Positions 10,086 through 17,195 are shown, counted from the first letter of the stretch. The stretch is 64,000 nt of DNA from Mesonia hippocampi (GCF_014197445.1 NZ_JACIFO010000001.1:186001-250000), one strand, 5' to 3'. The notes: generated by a model from the sequence alone, not told the origin. A program made the numbers and translations.

Positions 10086-10125
10086 AAATCGTCTAAGAAG
10101 TAATTTTTAGACGATTTTCTTTTTT
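10086..10125 (+). terminator. Rho-independent terminator after the coiled-coil gene
   Basis: 11-bp perfect stem AAATCGTCTAA / TTAGACGATTT with a 10-nt loop, running into a T-rich tail (CTTTTTT). It marks the end of the galE-Nif3-coiled-coil block and the border of the accessory region. Confidence 0.85.
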
Positions 10126-10157
10126 ACAGCTATTTCTGTAAAACTGTCGGTTGGGTT

Positions 10158-10214
10158 GAAATCAACTTTGTTGATTCATGAACACCATTAGCAAATAAAA
10201 GGTTTGTGAACTAA
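10158..10214 (+). repeat. Dispersed direct repeat C, copy 1
   Basis: Contains the core TTGATTCATGAACACCATTA followed by an AAATAAAAGG...GTGAACTAA block, shared with copies at 10395, 11814 and 13306. This copy stops matching just after GTGAACTAA. The start also contains a small inverted repeat (AATCAA/TTGATT). Confidence 0.85.
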
Positions 10215-10220
10215 TACAAT

Positions 10221-10372
10221 TTTTTCTGGCATCACGAAAATTGTCTGTAAAATTTGCCACGAAAGAAGCGTTAAAATTTTAGGTTGTTTGAGTATTGGCT
10301 TGCCAATACGAGTTCTCTAAAATTTAGCTTTTGAGTAATAAATTTAAGACAAGATTCGGTAGCCTAGATTTT
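10221..10372. repeat. ~150-bp imperfect palindrome (MITE-like or structured RNA)
   Basis: The two halves are reverse complements with small indels around the centre GTATTGG-CTTG-CCAATAC (10292-10309). Further out, AAATTTTAG pairs with CTAAAATTT, TTGTCT with AGACAA, and TGGC with GCC, with T-runs at the outer ends. It sits between direct repeats C1 and C2. No ORF runs through it. It could be a non-autonomous mobile element or a long RNA hairpin; the sequence alone does not decide. Confidence 0.6.
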
Positions 10373-10394
10373 TTTGATTCGTTTTTTTATCAAT

Positions 10395-10515
10395 GAAATC
10401 AACTTTATTGATTCATGAACACTATTAACAAATAAAAGGTTTGTGAACTAAAAAAAGTAAGTGTAATAATGTTTTTAACTTATACACTTTAACCAAACCA
10501 TCTTAGGTTTTATAC
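10395..10515 (+). repeat. Dispersed direct repeat C, copy 2 (long form)
   Basis: Matches copy 1 over the core and matches copy 4 for about 120 bp, through AAAAAAAGTAAGT, TTATACA and TTTAAC to TTAGG and TTTATA. Same orientation as all other copies. Confidence 0.85.
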
Positions 10516-10521
10516 CCTCTC

Positions 10522-10550
10522 TTGTTTTAACGTAGAAAGTTATATATTTG
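10522..10550 (+). promoter_or_regulatory. Putative promoter ahead of element A, locus 1
   Basis: TTG (10522) - 18 nt - TATATTTG (10543-10550) fits the flavobacterial -33/-7 consensus. It would give a ~110-nt leader containing element A before the ATG at 10665. A TATATTTG is found at the matching place in locus 2 (33190-33197). Confidence 0.5.
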
Positions 10551-10568
10551 AAACTGATAGTTTAACTT

Positions 10569-10596
10569 AAATCGTCATATCCGTCAGGGCGTTGTG
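10569..10596 (+). repeat. Element A, locus 1 copy
   Basis: 28 bp containing CATATCCGTCAGGGCGTTGT. The same 28 bp occurs once more, on the minus strand at 33133-33160, with one mismatch. In both places exactly 68 nt separate it from the first downstream ATG. Confidence 0.8.
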
Positions 10597-10664
10597 TTCA
10601 ATTAAAAAATACCGTCTCATGACATAACCTATTTAAATGATTGTATCTTTGATGATATCAATAA

Positions 10665-10784
10665 ATGAATCCAGCTTACGAAATAACATCTTCTATTTCA
10701 GAGAAAATAGGAGAAGTAAATGCTAATTTATTAGGTAATCCATTGTTTTTGCATCACCTTTTTGGGTACCACTTGCTAAGGTAA
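10665..10784 (+). pseudogene. Remnant of a Fic-family protein N-terminus
   Basis: A 39-codon frame whose first ~22 residues (ITSSISEKIGEVNANLL) resemble the N-terminal helix seen in Fic/DUF4172-type AMP-transferases of Bacteroidota. The frame then diverges and stops; no Fic motif HPFxxGNGR is present anywhere in the window. It is probably what is left after deletion or replacement. Recognition is from memory of the family pattern. Confidence 0.5.
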
Positions 10785-10821
10785 ACTTTACTTGTTTAAG
10801 TTATACACTGAAAACTAATAA

Positions 10822-11760
10822 ATGAAAAAACTAATCACACTTTTTTTACTAACTATCTTTCATTTCCAATCTTGTAGTGGACAGAATAAAGAATTTGTAC
10901 GATTTGTAGTTCAACCAGAAGCAGAAGTCGGGAAGTCTATTTTGTTCAATATATATTTTGAACAAAAGCCAGACAGTATAATTGTTGCCAGCAACTATGT
11001 TGACGGATTGGAGTTGACCTATAATTTAGACGAAATTTTGAAAAGAATTTCTAGCAGTAATACCACAGATGAAAACGGTGAAATAATTCAAGCCTATTAT
11101 AGTTTTGAGAGCTATGCCGTTCCTACAAAAACAGGACGAATTGACCTTCCTGTTTTGACCGTGATACATGAAGGAAAAGAATATAAAAGCAAACCGTTTC
11201 ATATCAACGTAGTTGACAACATCACGATTGACCAAAACGACTTAAAAGTTAGTTGGACATCAGACAAAGCCACTTATAACAAAAACGATACTATTAAAGT
11301 AAGTCTGTATGAATACTCCCGATTTTTTGAAACTAAAAGAAAATACTTGCCTCCCGAAAACTTGCCATCGCTGAAAGGAAAAGAAAACGAAATTCATGTC
11401 GGTTTTGAAGAAACCATTGACAATATTGTAGGAATAGAGAATTTTGAAGAAATGATCGATAAAAATTTTGAGGTTGTACACTTTGATTGGAATCCGTTTA
11501 GAACACAAAAACAAACAATGGAATATATTGATAATATGCAATATATTAAAACAATGATTGCGGAATTTCATCTTTTAGCAAAATCCAAAGGCACATTTGA
11601 TATAGGCATCAGTGAATTTGAATTTTCATTATACAAAAGCAATACAGATTATTTTGACAATAGGTTTGTTCCTAATGACAATGGCACATATACTGTAACT
11701 GACAATGGAGCAACAAAGTTTAAAATAAAATCTAACGAACTAAAAATTAATGTAAAATAA
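10822..11760 (+). CDS. BatD-like lipoprotein, hypothetical
   Basis: 312 aa. The N-terminal lipoprotein signal MKKLITLFLLTIFHFQSCSG has a lipobox-like Cys at 18. The body resembles the N-terminal part of BatD/oxygen-tolerance proteins: VRFVVQPEAEVGKSILFNIY, then YAVPTKTGRIDLPVLTV and SKPFHINVV, followed by a second beta-rich domain. It is shorter than full BatD, and no BatA/B/C/E neighbours exist, so it is a stand-alone relative. It lies inside the repeat-rich accessory segment with repeat C just downstream. Function unknown. Confidence 0.65.
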   Translation: MKKLITLFLLTIFHFQSCSGQNKEFVRFVVQPEAEVGKSILFNIYFEQKPDSIIVASNYVDGLELTYNLDEILKRISSSNTTDENGEIIQAYYSFESYAVPTKTGRIDLPVLTVIHEGKEYKSKPFHINVVDNITIDQNDLKVSWTSDKATYNKNDTIKVSLYEYSRFFETKRKYLPPENLPSLKGKENEIHVGFEETIDNIVGIENFEEMIDKNFEVVHFDWNPFRTQKQTMEYIDNMQYIKTMIAEFHLLAKSKGTFDIGISEFEFSLYKSNTDYFDNRFVPNDNGTYTVTDNGATKFKIKSNELKINVK

Positions 11761-11813
11761 AAGCACGTTGCACAACACGGACAAATGCTACACTAGCTAT
11801 AACTTTGCCTAAG

Positions 11814-11870
11814 TTGATTCATGAACACCATTAGCAAATAAAAGATTTGTGAACTAAAAAAAGTAAGTAT
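11814..11870 (+). repeat. Dispersed direct repeat C, copy 3
   Basis: Core TTGATTCATGAACACCATTA plus the AAATAAAAG...GTGAACTAAAAAAAGTAAGT continuation, about 54 nt after the BatD-like stop. Similarity ends soon after AAGTAAGT. Confidence 0.85.
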
Positions 11871-11896
11871 ACTAAAGTTTATTATTCGTTCATTTT

Positions 11897-11929
11897 GTCT
11901 TGACACAAAACGAACCAAAAAGTCAAGAC
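11897..11929. repeat. Stem-loop GTCTTGAC/GTCAAGAC
   Basis: Perfect 8-bp inverted repeat with a 17-nt A-rich loop in the gap before the arsR-like gene. There is no T-tail on either side, so it is not a simple terminator. The role is unknown. Confidence 0.5.
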
Positions 11930-11992
11930 CGTTTTAAGTAAATTTTTAAAATCGCTGCTAAATCAATTTGGTTAACAAGCAAAACAAAATTT

Positions 11993-12030
11993 TTGATTAT
12001 CAAATTATATGCATACATTTGCACGTATTA
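11993..12030 (+). promoter_or_regulatory. arsR-like promoter with overlapping operator
   Basis: TTG (11993) - 18 nt - TACATTTG (12014-12021) is a good flavobacterial promoter. Overlapping it, TGCATACATTTGCACGTATT (12010-12029) is nearly the reverse complement of the element in front of the next gene (12371-12394). A shared element at both starts, one over a promoter, points to an autoregulated ArsR operator. Confidence 0.65.
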
Positions 12031-12037
12031 GTGAAAT

Positions 12038-12358
12038 ATGGAAAATTCAAAACATAACCTAGAAGAATCTATCAATTTGAAATTTTTTCTCACCTTGTTT
12101 GAGCCTGTTCGTTTTGAACTTGTAAAACACTTAGCTGATGGAAAGGAACGCAGTATCAAAGAAATTGCAGAAAATTTTCCACAGGATAGATCAGTGATTT
12201 CAAGACATTTGGAACAATTACAAACACAAGGAATAGTTGTAAAGGAGAAACGCTCAAGACACACATTCTATACACTCGACTGTGAATTAATTACTCAACA
12301 TGTTGAAAAAACTGCTAAGTCGTTGAGAGACTTAATGAATATACATACTACTGATTAA
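12038..12358 (+). CDS. ArsR-family winged-helix transcriptional regulator
   Basis: 106 aa. A single winged-helix domain: LFEPVRFELVKHLADG, then the recognition region SIKEIAENFPQDRSVISRHLEQLQTQGIV and the wing KEKRSRHTFYTL. There is no cysteine cluster near the recognition helix, so a metal sensor of the classical ArsR type is not supported; the ligand is unknown. The target is very likely the oxidoreductase 48 nt downstream, since both starts carry the same inverted operator. Confidence 0.85.
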   Translation: MENSKHNLEESINLKFFLTLFEPVRFELVKHLADGKERSIKEIAENFPQDRSVISRHLEQLQTQGIVVKEKRSRHTFYTLDCELITQHVEKTAKSLRDLMNIHTTD

Positions 12359-12370
12359 AAAAATTTAACT

Positions 12371-12394
12371 TAATACGTGCATGTATGCACATGT
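12371..12394 (+). promoter_or_regulatory. Second ArsR operator, before the oxidoreductase
   Basis: AATACGTGCATGTATGCACA contains the inverted repeat GTGCAT-GT-ATGCAC and matches, in reverse, the element at 12010-12029. It ends 12 nt before the chosen start of the oxidoreductase. Confidence 0.6.
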
Positions 12395-12406
12395 AAACAA
12401 ATTAAA

Positions 12407-13237
12407 ATGATGAAACATAAAAAAAGACATTTCCTAGTTGTAGCAGCAGCATCTCGTGGTGCACGTTTCTTTATCAAAAAAGCATTAAGACAAGGTCATG
12501 ATGTAACAGCGCTTTGCCGTGCAGCAGATGATAAAGCAGCACTAAAACGAATGAATAATGTACTGGAAAATACAAACCTGACCCCCAACGGAATAGCGGT
12601 AAAGCACACAGCAGGCAAATTGAAAGCAAAGAATAGCAACATTTTAAAACCTGAAACTTATGCGCAGCTACTCAGAGAGGATGAATCTATAGATGCGATT
12701 TGTTGTTTTGTTGGAGTAACAAAGGTTAAAGACATGATAAACGCTAAAAACATGCTTTACACCGATACGATACAAGCAATAGTTGATGGTCAGCGAAATA
12801 GCCGTTGGGTAGAAACATTCTATCATGGCTCGGTAGGTACTGAGGGCGTACCAGGGCAAAGCATAACTGCATGGCCTGCAAATTACAATAGGTTATCTAA
12901 CTTGGTTCAAGTGATTTTTCCTATTTTTAAAAATGTGACCAAGAGCGAGGCGATTCTTGCTAAAGCGCAATCGGAAGGTTTAAACTTTATCATATTTAGG
13001 CCTGCAGCATTAAAAGATACCCCTGCAAAAAGACAGTACGGGTATGTTTTTGATACAACAGCATTAGATAGTGAAGAACTTCCACTACGATATGCTAAGA
13101 GAACAATTAGTAGGGAAGATACAGCCGAAGAGATATTAAGAGTAGCTACGTTACCCAATGACGAAAGAACACAATGGTATGGTCACGGCGTGTATCTAGT
13201 AGATATGAAAGATAAATATTTAAAAAATAATAAATAG
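12407..13237 (+). CDS. NAD(P)-binding (NmrA/SDR-like) oxidoreductase
   Basis: 276 aa from ATGATG at 12407. An upstream GTG at 12377 would put the operator inside the gene and was rejected. The N-terminal beta-alpha-beta reads FLVVAAASRGARFFIKKALR with TALCRA after it, as in NmrA-like or NAD(P)H-binding atypical SDRs, although the glycine motif is degenerate. YHGSVGTEG and FIIFRPAALKDTP are typical of the family. The substrate is unknown. ArsR control suggests an inducible stress or detoxification role (inference). Confidence 0.75.
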   Translation: MMKHKKRHFLVVAAASRGARFFIKKALRQGHDVTALCRAADDKAALKRMNNVLENTNLTPNGIAVKHTAGKLKAKNSNILKPETYAQLLREDESIDAICCFVGVTKVKDMINAKNMLYTDTIQAIVDGQRNSRWVETFYHGSVGTEGVPGQSITAWPANYNRLSNLVQVIFPIFKNVTKSEAILAKAQSEGLNFIIFRPAALKDTPAKRQYGYVFDTTALDSEELPLRYAKRTISREDTAEEILRVATLPNDERTQWYGHGVYLVDMKDKYLKNNK

Positions 13238-13305
13238 CAATAATAAAAGTTTAAGTTGAGAAGTCACCTTTTTTAGTTTTAGGAAACCTTTTTGTTTTTT
13301 ATCGA

Positions 13306-13430
13306 TTAAATTAACTTTGTTGATTTATGAACATCATTAGTAAATAAAAGGTTAGTGAACTAAAAAAAGTAAGTGCAATAATGCTTTTTGCTTATACATT
13401 TTAACTAAACTCCCTTAGGGTTTATATTAT
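13306..13430 (+). repeat. Dispersed direct repeat C, copy 4 (long form, more diverged)
   Basis: Core with substitutions (TTGATTTATGAACATCATTA), then the same AAATAAAAGG...GTGAACTAAAAAAAGTAAGT and the long extension shared with copy 2. Just beyond it lies an imperfect palindrome around TCGCGA (GAAAAT-CCTCGCGA-ATTTTC, ~13438-13457). Together these fill the gap between the oxidoreductase and the HxlR gene. Confidence 0.8.
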
Positions 13431-13529
13431 TTCTTACGAAAATCCTCGCGAATTTTCTATTCGGGTTTTATTTGCTAAGTTTAGTGTTTAAACCATACAA
13501 CAAGCTATATGTGAATACGTTAGGTGATT

Positions 13530-13865
13530 TTACCCAACTGAATTGTCTAAAGATTTCCCCCATTCGTTTAAATCCCAAAGAATTTTTAGCAATCCATTTC
13601 CTAAATCCGTCAATTGATATTCGACACGGGGAGGAAGTTCGTTAAAAGAAGTTTTGGTAAGCAATCCGTCTTTAACCATTTCGGAAAGTTGTTGATTGAG
13701 TACTCTTCGATCAACATTTTTTATGCCGCGCAAAAACTCGCTTGGTCGTTTTTTTCCTTCGTTGATTTGCCAAACGATGGCGATTTTCCATTTTCCACTA
13801 ATGGCGTTTACCGCTTTTTCCAACGGACATATTTTTTCTTCTATCGCTAAAGCCTTTGTACTCAT
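13530..13865 (-). CDS. HxlR-family winged-helix regulator
   Basis: 111 aa. The HxlR signature is clear: CPLEKAVNAISGKWKIAIVWQI, RPSEFLRGIKNVDRRVLNQQLSEM, then a wing ELPPRVEYQLTDLG. Such proteins commonly respond to electrophiles and control adjacent reductases. It is divergent from the azoreductase gene across 94 bp, so it most likely regulates it. Cys 13 near the N-terminus is the place where HypR/YodB-type regulators sense quinones or diamide (inference). Confidence 0.88.
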   Translation of the reverse strand: MSTKALAIEEKICPLEKAVNAISGKWKIAIVWQINEGKKRPSEFLRGIKNVDRRVLNQQLSEMVKDGLLTKTSFNELPPRVEYQLTDLGNGLLKILWDLNEWGKSLDNSVG

Positions 13866-13959
13866 AAAATTGACTTTTTTATCCCCTATTGATTAATTAA
13901 TGCGGTATTGCGAGAGCATTTTTGCTATTCTAAATTTGAGTAAATTTAATTACAAAAAT

Positions 13960-14583
13960 ATGAATATTTTAAGAATCGATTCAAGCGTAAGAGTACAAAA
14001 CTCAAAGTCAAGAGAACTGACGGATTTCTTTCTCAAAAAACTTTCAATAAAACAAGACTTTAATCTAAAAATTCGTGATGTAGGCATTAATCCACCTGCA
14101 TTTCCAACTGATGATTTTATAAAAGCCAATTATACTGTACCCGAAAACAGGACGGACGAAATGAAATCAATTTTAGCAAATTCAGATGCTTTAATTGATG
14201 AATTGCTTTGGGCAGATAAAATCGTGATTACTTCCCCAATGTACAACTTTACCGTTTCGGCAACATTAAAGGTGTTTATCGACAATATAGTAAGAGTCGG
14301 ACGTACATTTTATATCGATGAAAATGGCGATATGCAAGGTTTACTCAATGATAAAAAACTATTGGTCATTACTTCCAGAGGTGCAATGTTTTATGGCAAA
14401 AATAAAAGTTTGGAATCGTTTGATTTTCAAGAAAGTTATCTAAAATCGGTGTTTCTGTTTATGGGAATTTCCGATTCCATTTTTGTAAATACAGAAGCCC
14501 AAGACTTTGGAACTGCCGAAATGAAAATGATTAACTTTGAACATTCTAAAAATCAATTATCCAAACTTTCTAAAATATGGTAG
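13960..14583 (+). CDS. azoR: FMN-dependent NADH-azoreductase
   Basis: 207 aa from the ATG giving MNILRIDSSVRVQNSKSREL. The flavodoxin-like fold has the phosphate-binding SSVRVQNSKS loop, SPMYNFTVSATLKVFIDNIVRVGRTF and VITSRGAMF, which bind FMN in AzoR. The enzyme reduces azo compounds and quinones with NAD(P)H. It is divergent from HxlR and overlaps the next gene by 7 nt, so the two are translationally coupled. Confidence 0.87.
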   Translation: MNILRIDSSVRVQNSKSRELTDFFLKKLSIKQDFNLKIRDVGINPPAFPTDDFIKANYTVPENRTDEMKSILANSDALIDELLWADKIVITSPMYNFTVSATLKVFIDNIVRVGRTFYIDENGDMQGLLNDKKLLVITSRGAMFYGKNKSLESFDFQESYLKSVFLFMGISDSIFVNTEAQDFGTAEMKMINFEHSKNQLSKLSKIW

Positions 14584-15395
14584 AACCACAGATTTTAAAC
14601 AGAAAAGGAGCTTTAAAAGCAGAAAATATTCCAACCGAAGTTTTGGAGTTATTGAATAACGGAAAAATTGAAACTGTGAATTTAACAGAATGGTTGATTG
14701 TAAATCATATTCAACTCATCAAAACCAATTTTTCGGGATTGGGAATTTCAAATTCAGCTATTGAAAAGGTTTTGAGTGAAATCCAAAATCAGAAAAAATC
14801 TTCAACAATGAACACCATAAAAGTTGTTGGCGAAATGCTTTACCAAGAATTGAAAGACAAAAAAGAGTTTGAAAATATCTTAGACAGTTTAAGCAATCAT
14901 CCGTCCGATTCTATTCGCTGTTATGCCCCGTATTTAATTTCGTTGAATGAAAAGCTAAAAATTCAAGAAAAATTAAACCAAGCCAAACCTTTGGTTGCCG
15001 ACAAGCATTTTGGCGTTCGTGAAATTGTTTGGATGGCTTTACGCCCAGAAATTGAAAAAAATCTTGAAGAATCAATTGTATTTCTAATCGATTGGACAAA
15101 AAGTGAAGATGAAAACATTAGACGCTTTACGACCGAAGCAACACGACCGAGAGGCGTTTGGTGTAAACACATTGATAGACTGAAAGAAAACCCCGAAATT
15201 GCTTTGCCTATTTTGGAACATCTAAAATCTGATACATCAAAATATGTTCAATACAGTGTTGGCAATTGGCTTAACGATGTAAGTAAATCTCAACCCAATT
15301 TCGTGATTGAACTCTGCAAAAAATGGCAAAAAGAATCTCCTGCAAAAGAAACCGAGAAAATTATCAAAAGAGCGAAAAGGACAATTGAGAAATAA
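14577..15395 (+). CDS. HEAT-repeat DNA alkylation repair protein (AlkC/AlkD-like)
   Basis: 272 aa, all-helical. Short helical repeats (DSIRCYAPYLI, HFGVREIVWMALRP, DENIRRFTTEATRPRGVW, KYVQYSVGNWLNDVSKSQP) match the COG4335-type alkylpurine glycosylases that excise N3/N7-alkylated bases. The conserved Trp/Asp/Arg positions of that group are present (EIVWMALRP, RPRGVW, GNWLND). It overlaps azoR (ATGGTAG junction), suggesting an electrophile-stress operon. Its stop codon lies directly before element B. Confidence 0.8.
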   Translation: MVEPQILNRKGALKAENIPTEVLELLNNGKIETVNLTEWLIVNHIQLIKTNFSGLGISNSAIEKVLSEIQNQKKSSTMNTIKVVGEMLYQELKDKKEFENILDSLSNHPSDSIRCYAPYLISLNEKLKIQEKLNQAKPLVADKHFGVREIVWMALRPEIEKNLEESIVFLIDWTKSEDENIRRFTTEATRPRGVWCKHIDRLKENPEIALPILEHLKSDTSKYVQYSVGNWLNDVSKSQPNFVIELCKKWQKESPAKETEKIIKRAKRTIEK

Positions 15396-15402
15396 AAGAA
15401 CT

Positions 15403-15466
15403 GCCTACAATCGAGTAGACGGATCCGTACCTAAATAGGTGCGGAGTTCGCCTCTCAATTATTTAT
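15403..15466 (+). repeat. Element B, locus 1 copy (palindromic)
   Basis: About 64 bp from GCCTACA to ATTTAT. The centre TCCGTACCTAAATAGGTGCG is part of a 22-bp near-perfect palindrome (ACCTA-AA-TAGGT core), followed by TTCGCCTCTCAA. The second copy is at 32389-32456 on the other strand. It begins 7 nt after the stop codon of the AlkD-like gene. There is no T-tail. Confidence 0.8.
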
Positions 15467-15468
15467 AC

Positions 15469-15800
15469 TCACGAAGTCCTATAGTTGAAATAATTAGGTT
15501 CGGTACCAAGGTTATATATAAGAAGTCCATCTGCAGGATTTGGAATTGTAACCATGTCTAGCCTATCTGTTAATGCTACTCTAGGGGCTAAAAAGCCTTT
15601 TTTACTTCCTACTGCAAACTCGTTAACATTAAGTTCTAGAATAGCGGATGGGTCTGGAGAGATGGTTCCTATACCTATACTTCCATTAGAAAGTATAGTG
15701 AAATCATCTTTTTGTTCTGCAGCAGTGGGAGCTCCTGTGGTATTGTTGTTGCCTTCGGCATCAACATGAAAGATTCCTCTAGGGTTTATTGTTAAAAAAT
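15469..15800 (-). pseudogene. C-terminal remnant of a repeat-type surface or tail-fibre-like protein
   Basis: On the minus strand a frame without a start codon encodes a segment with SNGSIGIGTISPDPSAILEL, KKGFLAPRVALTD, TIPNPADGLLIYNLGT, ending at TGA (15469-15471). The IGIGT-PDPSA-LEL / KGFL-PR / P-GLLIYN pattern is typical of the repeat region of large flavobacterial surface proteins. No start codon or signal peptide is present, so this is a fragment. It abuts element B. The frame is still open towards 15870 but with no recognisable content. Confidence 0.65.
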
Positions 15801-15915
15801 CGATAATTACGATAAAGTGTGTAAAGGAATGAAATTTTAAGCTTAGGCTTTTGTTTCTATTATATTTGATAATTTAACTCTATATTTACAGGATGTAACT
15901 AATTGATATTTTTTT

Positions 15916-17130
15916 ATGAAAAAAATTGTTTTTTTATTATTAAGTTTGTTATTAACTGCTTGTAAAAACGATGATGTAGATGATAAACCTTATGAAATAG
16001 CTATAGCTGAAATACAAAAAATAGTCACTACGTATCAGCAAGATTTTTCTGCTAAAATGGATAATAAACCTATAGGCATAGGTTTATATGTGTTGGAAGG
16101 TGATAAAGGTTTTTATGTGTCGGAAGGTTTTCCCGAAAGTTATAAAGAGAATATACAATTTAGAATTGCGAGTAATTCTAAAACTTTTACAGCAGCTGCA
16201 ATTTTAAAATTGCACCAGGAAGGAAAGTTAGATATTAATCATAAAATAACCGATGTAATACCAACTACCCAAAAAACCTATATTCCAGCAACCGAAAATT
16301 TTAACATTCCTTATAAAAACCAAATTACAATAAAAACATTGTTGCAGCATAGAGCAGGGGTGTTTGATGTTACTAATAGCCCTATTCCTGAGAATCTTCA
16401 AGTTCCTTATGCGGGAAATTATTATATCGATTATATAAAGGAAATTAACGGTGAAGATTATACATTTAGTTTTGAGGAATTGATAGGTGTGGTTGCAGAA
16501 ACGCAACTTAGTGATTTTGAACCAGGGGCAGCGTTTCATTATTCTAATACAGGATATAATATTTTAGGGTATATTGTAGAAAATGTTTCGGGGAAACGCT
16601 TACACGAATATTTACAAGACGAATTTTTTATACCTTTAAATTTAGAAAACACTTATTCTCCGCATTTAGGGAGCGATATGCAAATGCCCTCACCTTATAC
16701 TTTTTCTTATCTTAATTATGAAGGAGAAATTATAGAAATAGATAAGGATAACCTAACAGGAAATATTTCTGAAGGACAAATAATAAGTACTCCAAAAAGC
16801 TTAGCAAAGTGGGGGAAAGCTCTGCTGGGCTCAACTAAAGTGCTAACCCCAGAAGTACAAGCCATGATGCTAGATGTATTACCAGCCGATGAAAGCCATG
16901 GTTTTTATGGCTTAGGCATACAAGCTTACCCTACAGAATTAGGTTATGGCCATGACGGGGCGCATATGGCATATTTAAGTACGATGCGTTATGAGCCTAA
17001 TAGCGATCGGACTTTTGTTATTTTTACCAATCACTTAAATGTAGAAACAACAGAAACTTTTATAAACGAGGCAACAGCACTTTATGATATTCTTATCGAA
17101 ACGATGCGTATTTTGGATGAAAAAAAATAA
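15916..17130 (+). CDS. Serine hydrolase (class C beta-lactamase / D-aminopeptidase family) lipoprotein
   Basis: 404 aa. Lipoprotein signal MKKIVFLLLSLLLTACKN with lipobox Cys 16. Beta-lactamase fold motifs: S86-N-S-K89 (SxxK), YSNTGYN (YxN) and GHDGAHM near the C-terminus in place of KTG. Family members hydrolyse D-amino-acid peptides or esters; penicillinase activity cannot be assumed. Monocistronic, with its own terminator. Confidence 0.87.
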   Translation: MKKIVFLLLSLLLTACKNDDVDDKPYEIAIAEIQKIVTTYQQDFSAKMDNKPIGIGLYVLEGDKGFYVSEGFPESYKENIQFRIASNSKTFTAAAILKLHQEGKLDINHKITDVIPTTQKTYIPATENFNIPYKNQITIKTLLQHRAGVFDVTNSPIPENLQVPYAGNYYIDYIKEINGEDYTFSFEELIGVVAETQLSDFEPGAAFHYSNTGYNILGYIVENVSGKRLHEYLQDEFFIPLNLENTYSPHLGSDMQMPSPYTFSYLNYEGEIIEIDKDNLTGNISEGQIISTPKSLAKWGKALLGSTKVLTPEVQAMMLDVLPADESHGFYGLGIQAYPTELGYGHDGAHMAYLSTMRYEPNSDRTFVIFTNHLNVETTETFINEATALYDILIETMRILDEKK

Positions 17131-17143
17131 GGGCTATTTCTAT

Positions 17144-17195
17144 AAGCGATGTAAAAGATTAAGTGTATTTAAATAATTTACATCGCTTCTTTTTT
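17144..17195 (+). terminator. Terminator of the serine hydrolase gene
   Basis: 12-bp perfect stem AAGCGATGTAAA / TTTACATCGCTT with a 21-nt loop and a CTTTTTT tail, 13 nt after the stop codon. Confidence 0.85.

Noticed and set aside
10569-10596. Element A as an integron attC half-site (AACGC/GCGTT arms)
   Set aside because: The core does not fit GTTRRRY, the arms pair in only one copy, and there is no integron integrase in the window.
12377-12406. GTG start for the NmrA-like oxidoreductase
   Set aside because: It would place the ArsR operator inside the coding region; the product aligns from MMKHKK on.
10158-13430. Repeat C copies as a CRISPR array
   Set aside because: Spacing is irregular (about 240, 1420 and 1490 bp) and genes lie between copies; there are no cas genes.
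15554-15769. Plus-strand frame as a gene
   Set aside because: It is the antisense of the surface-protein remnant, whose minus-strand translation has a recognisable family pattern.
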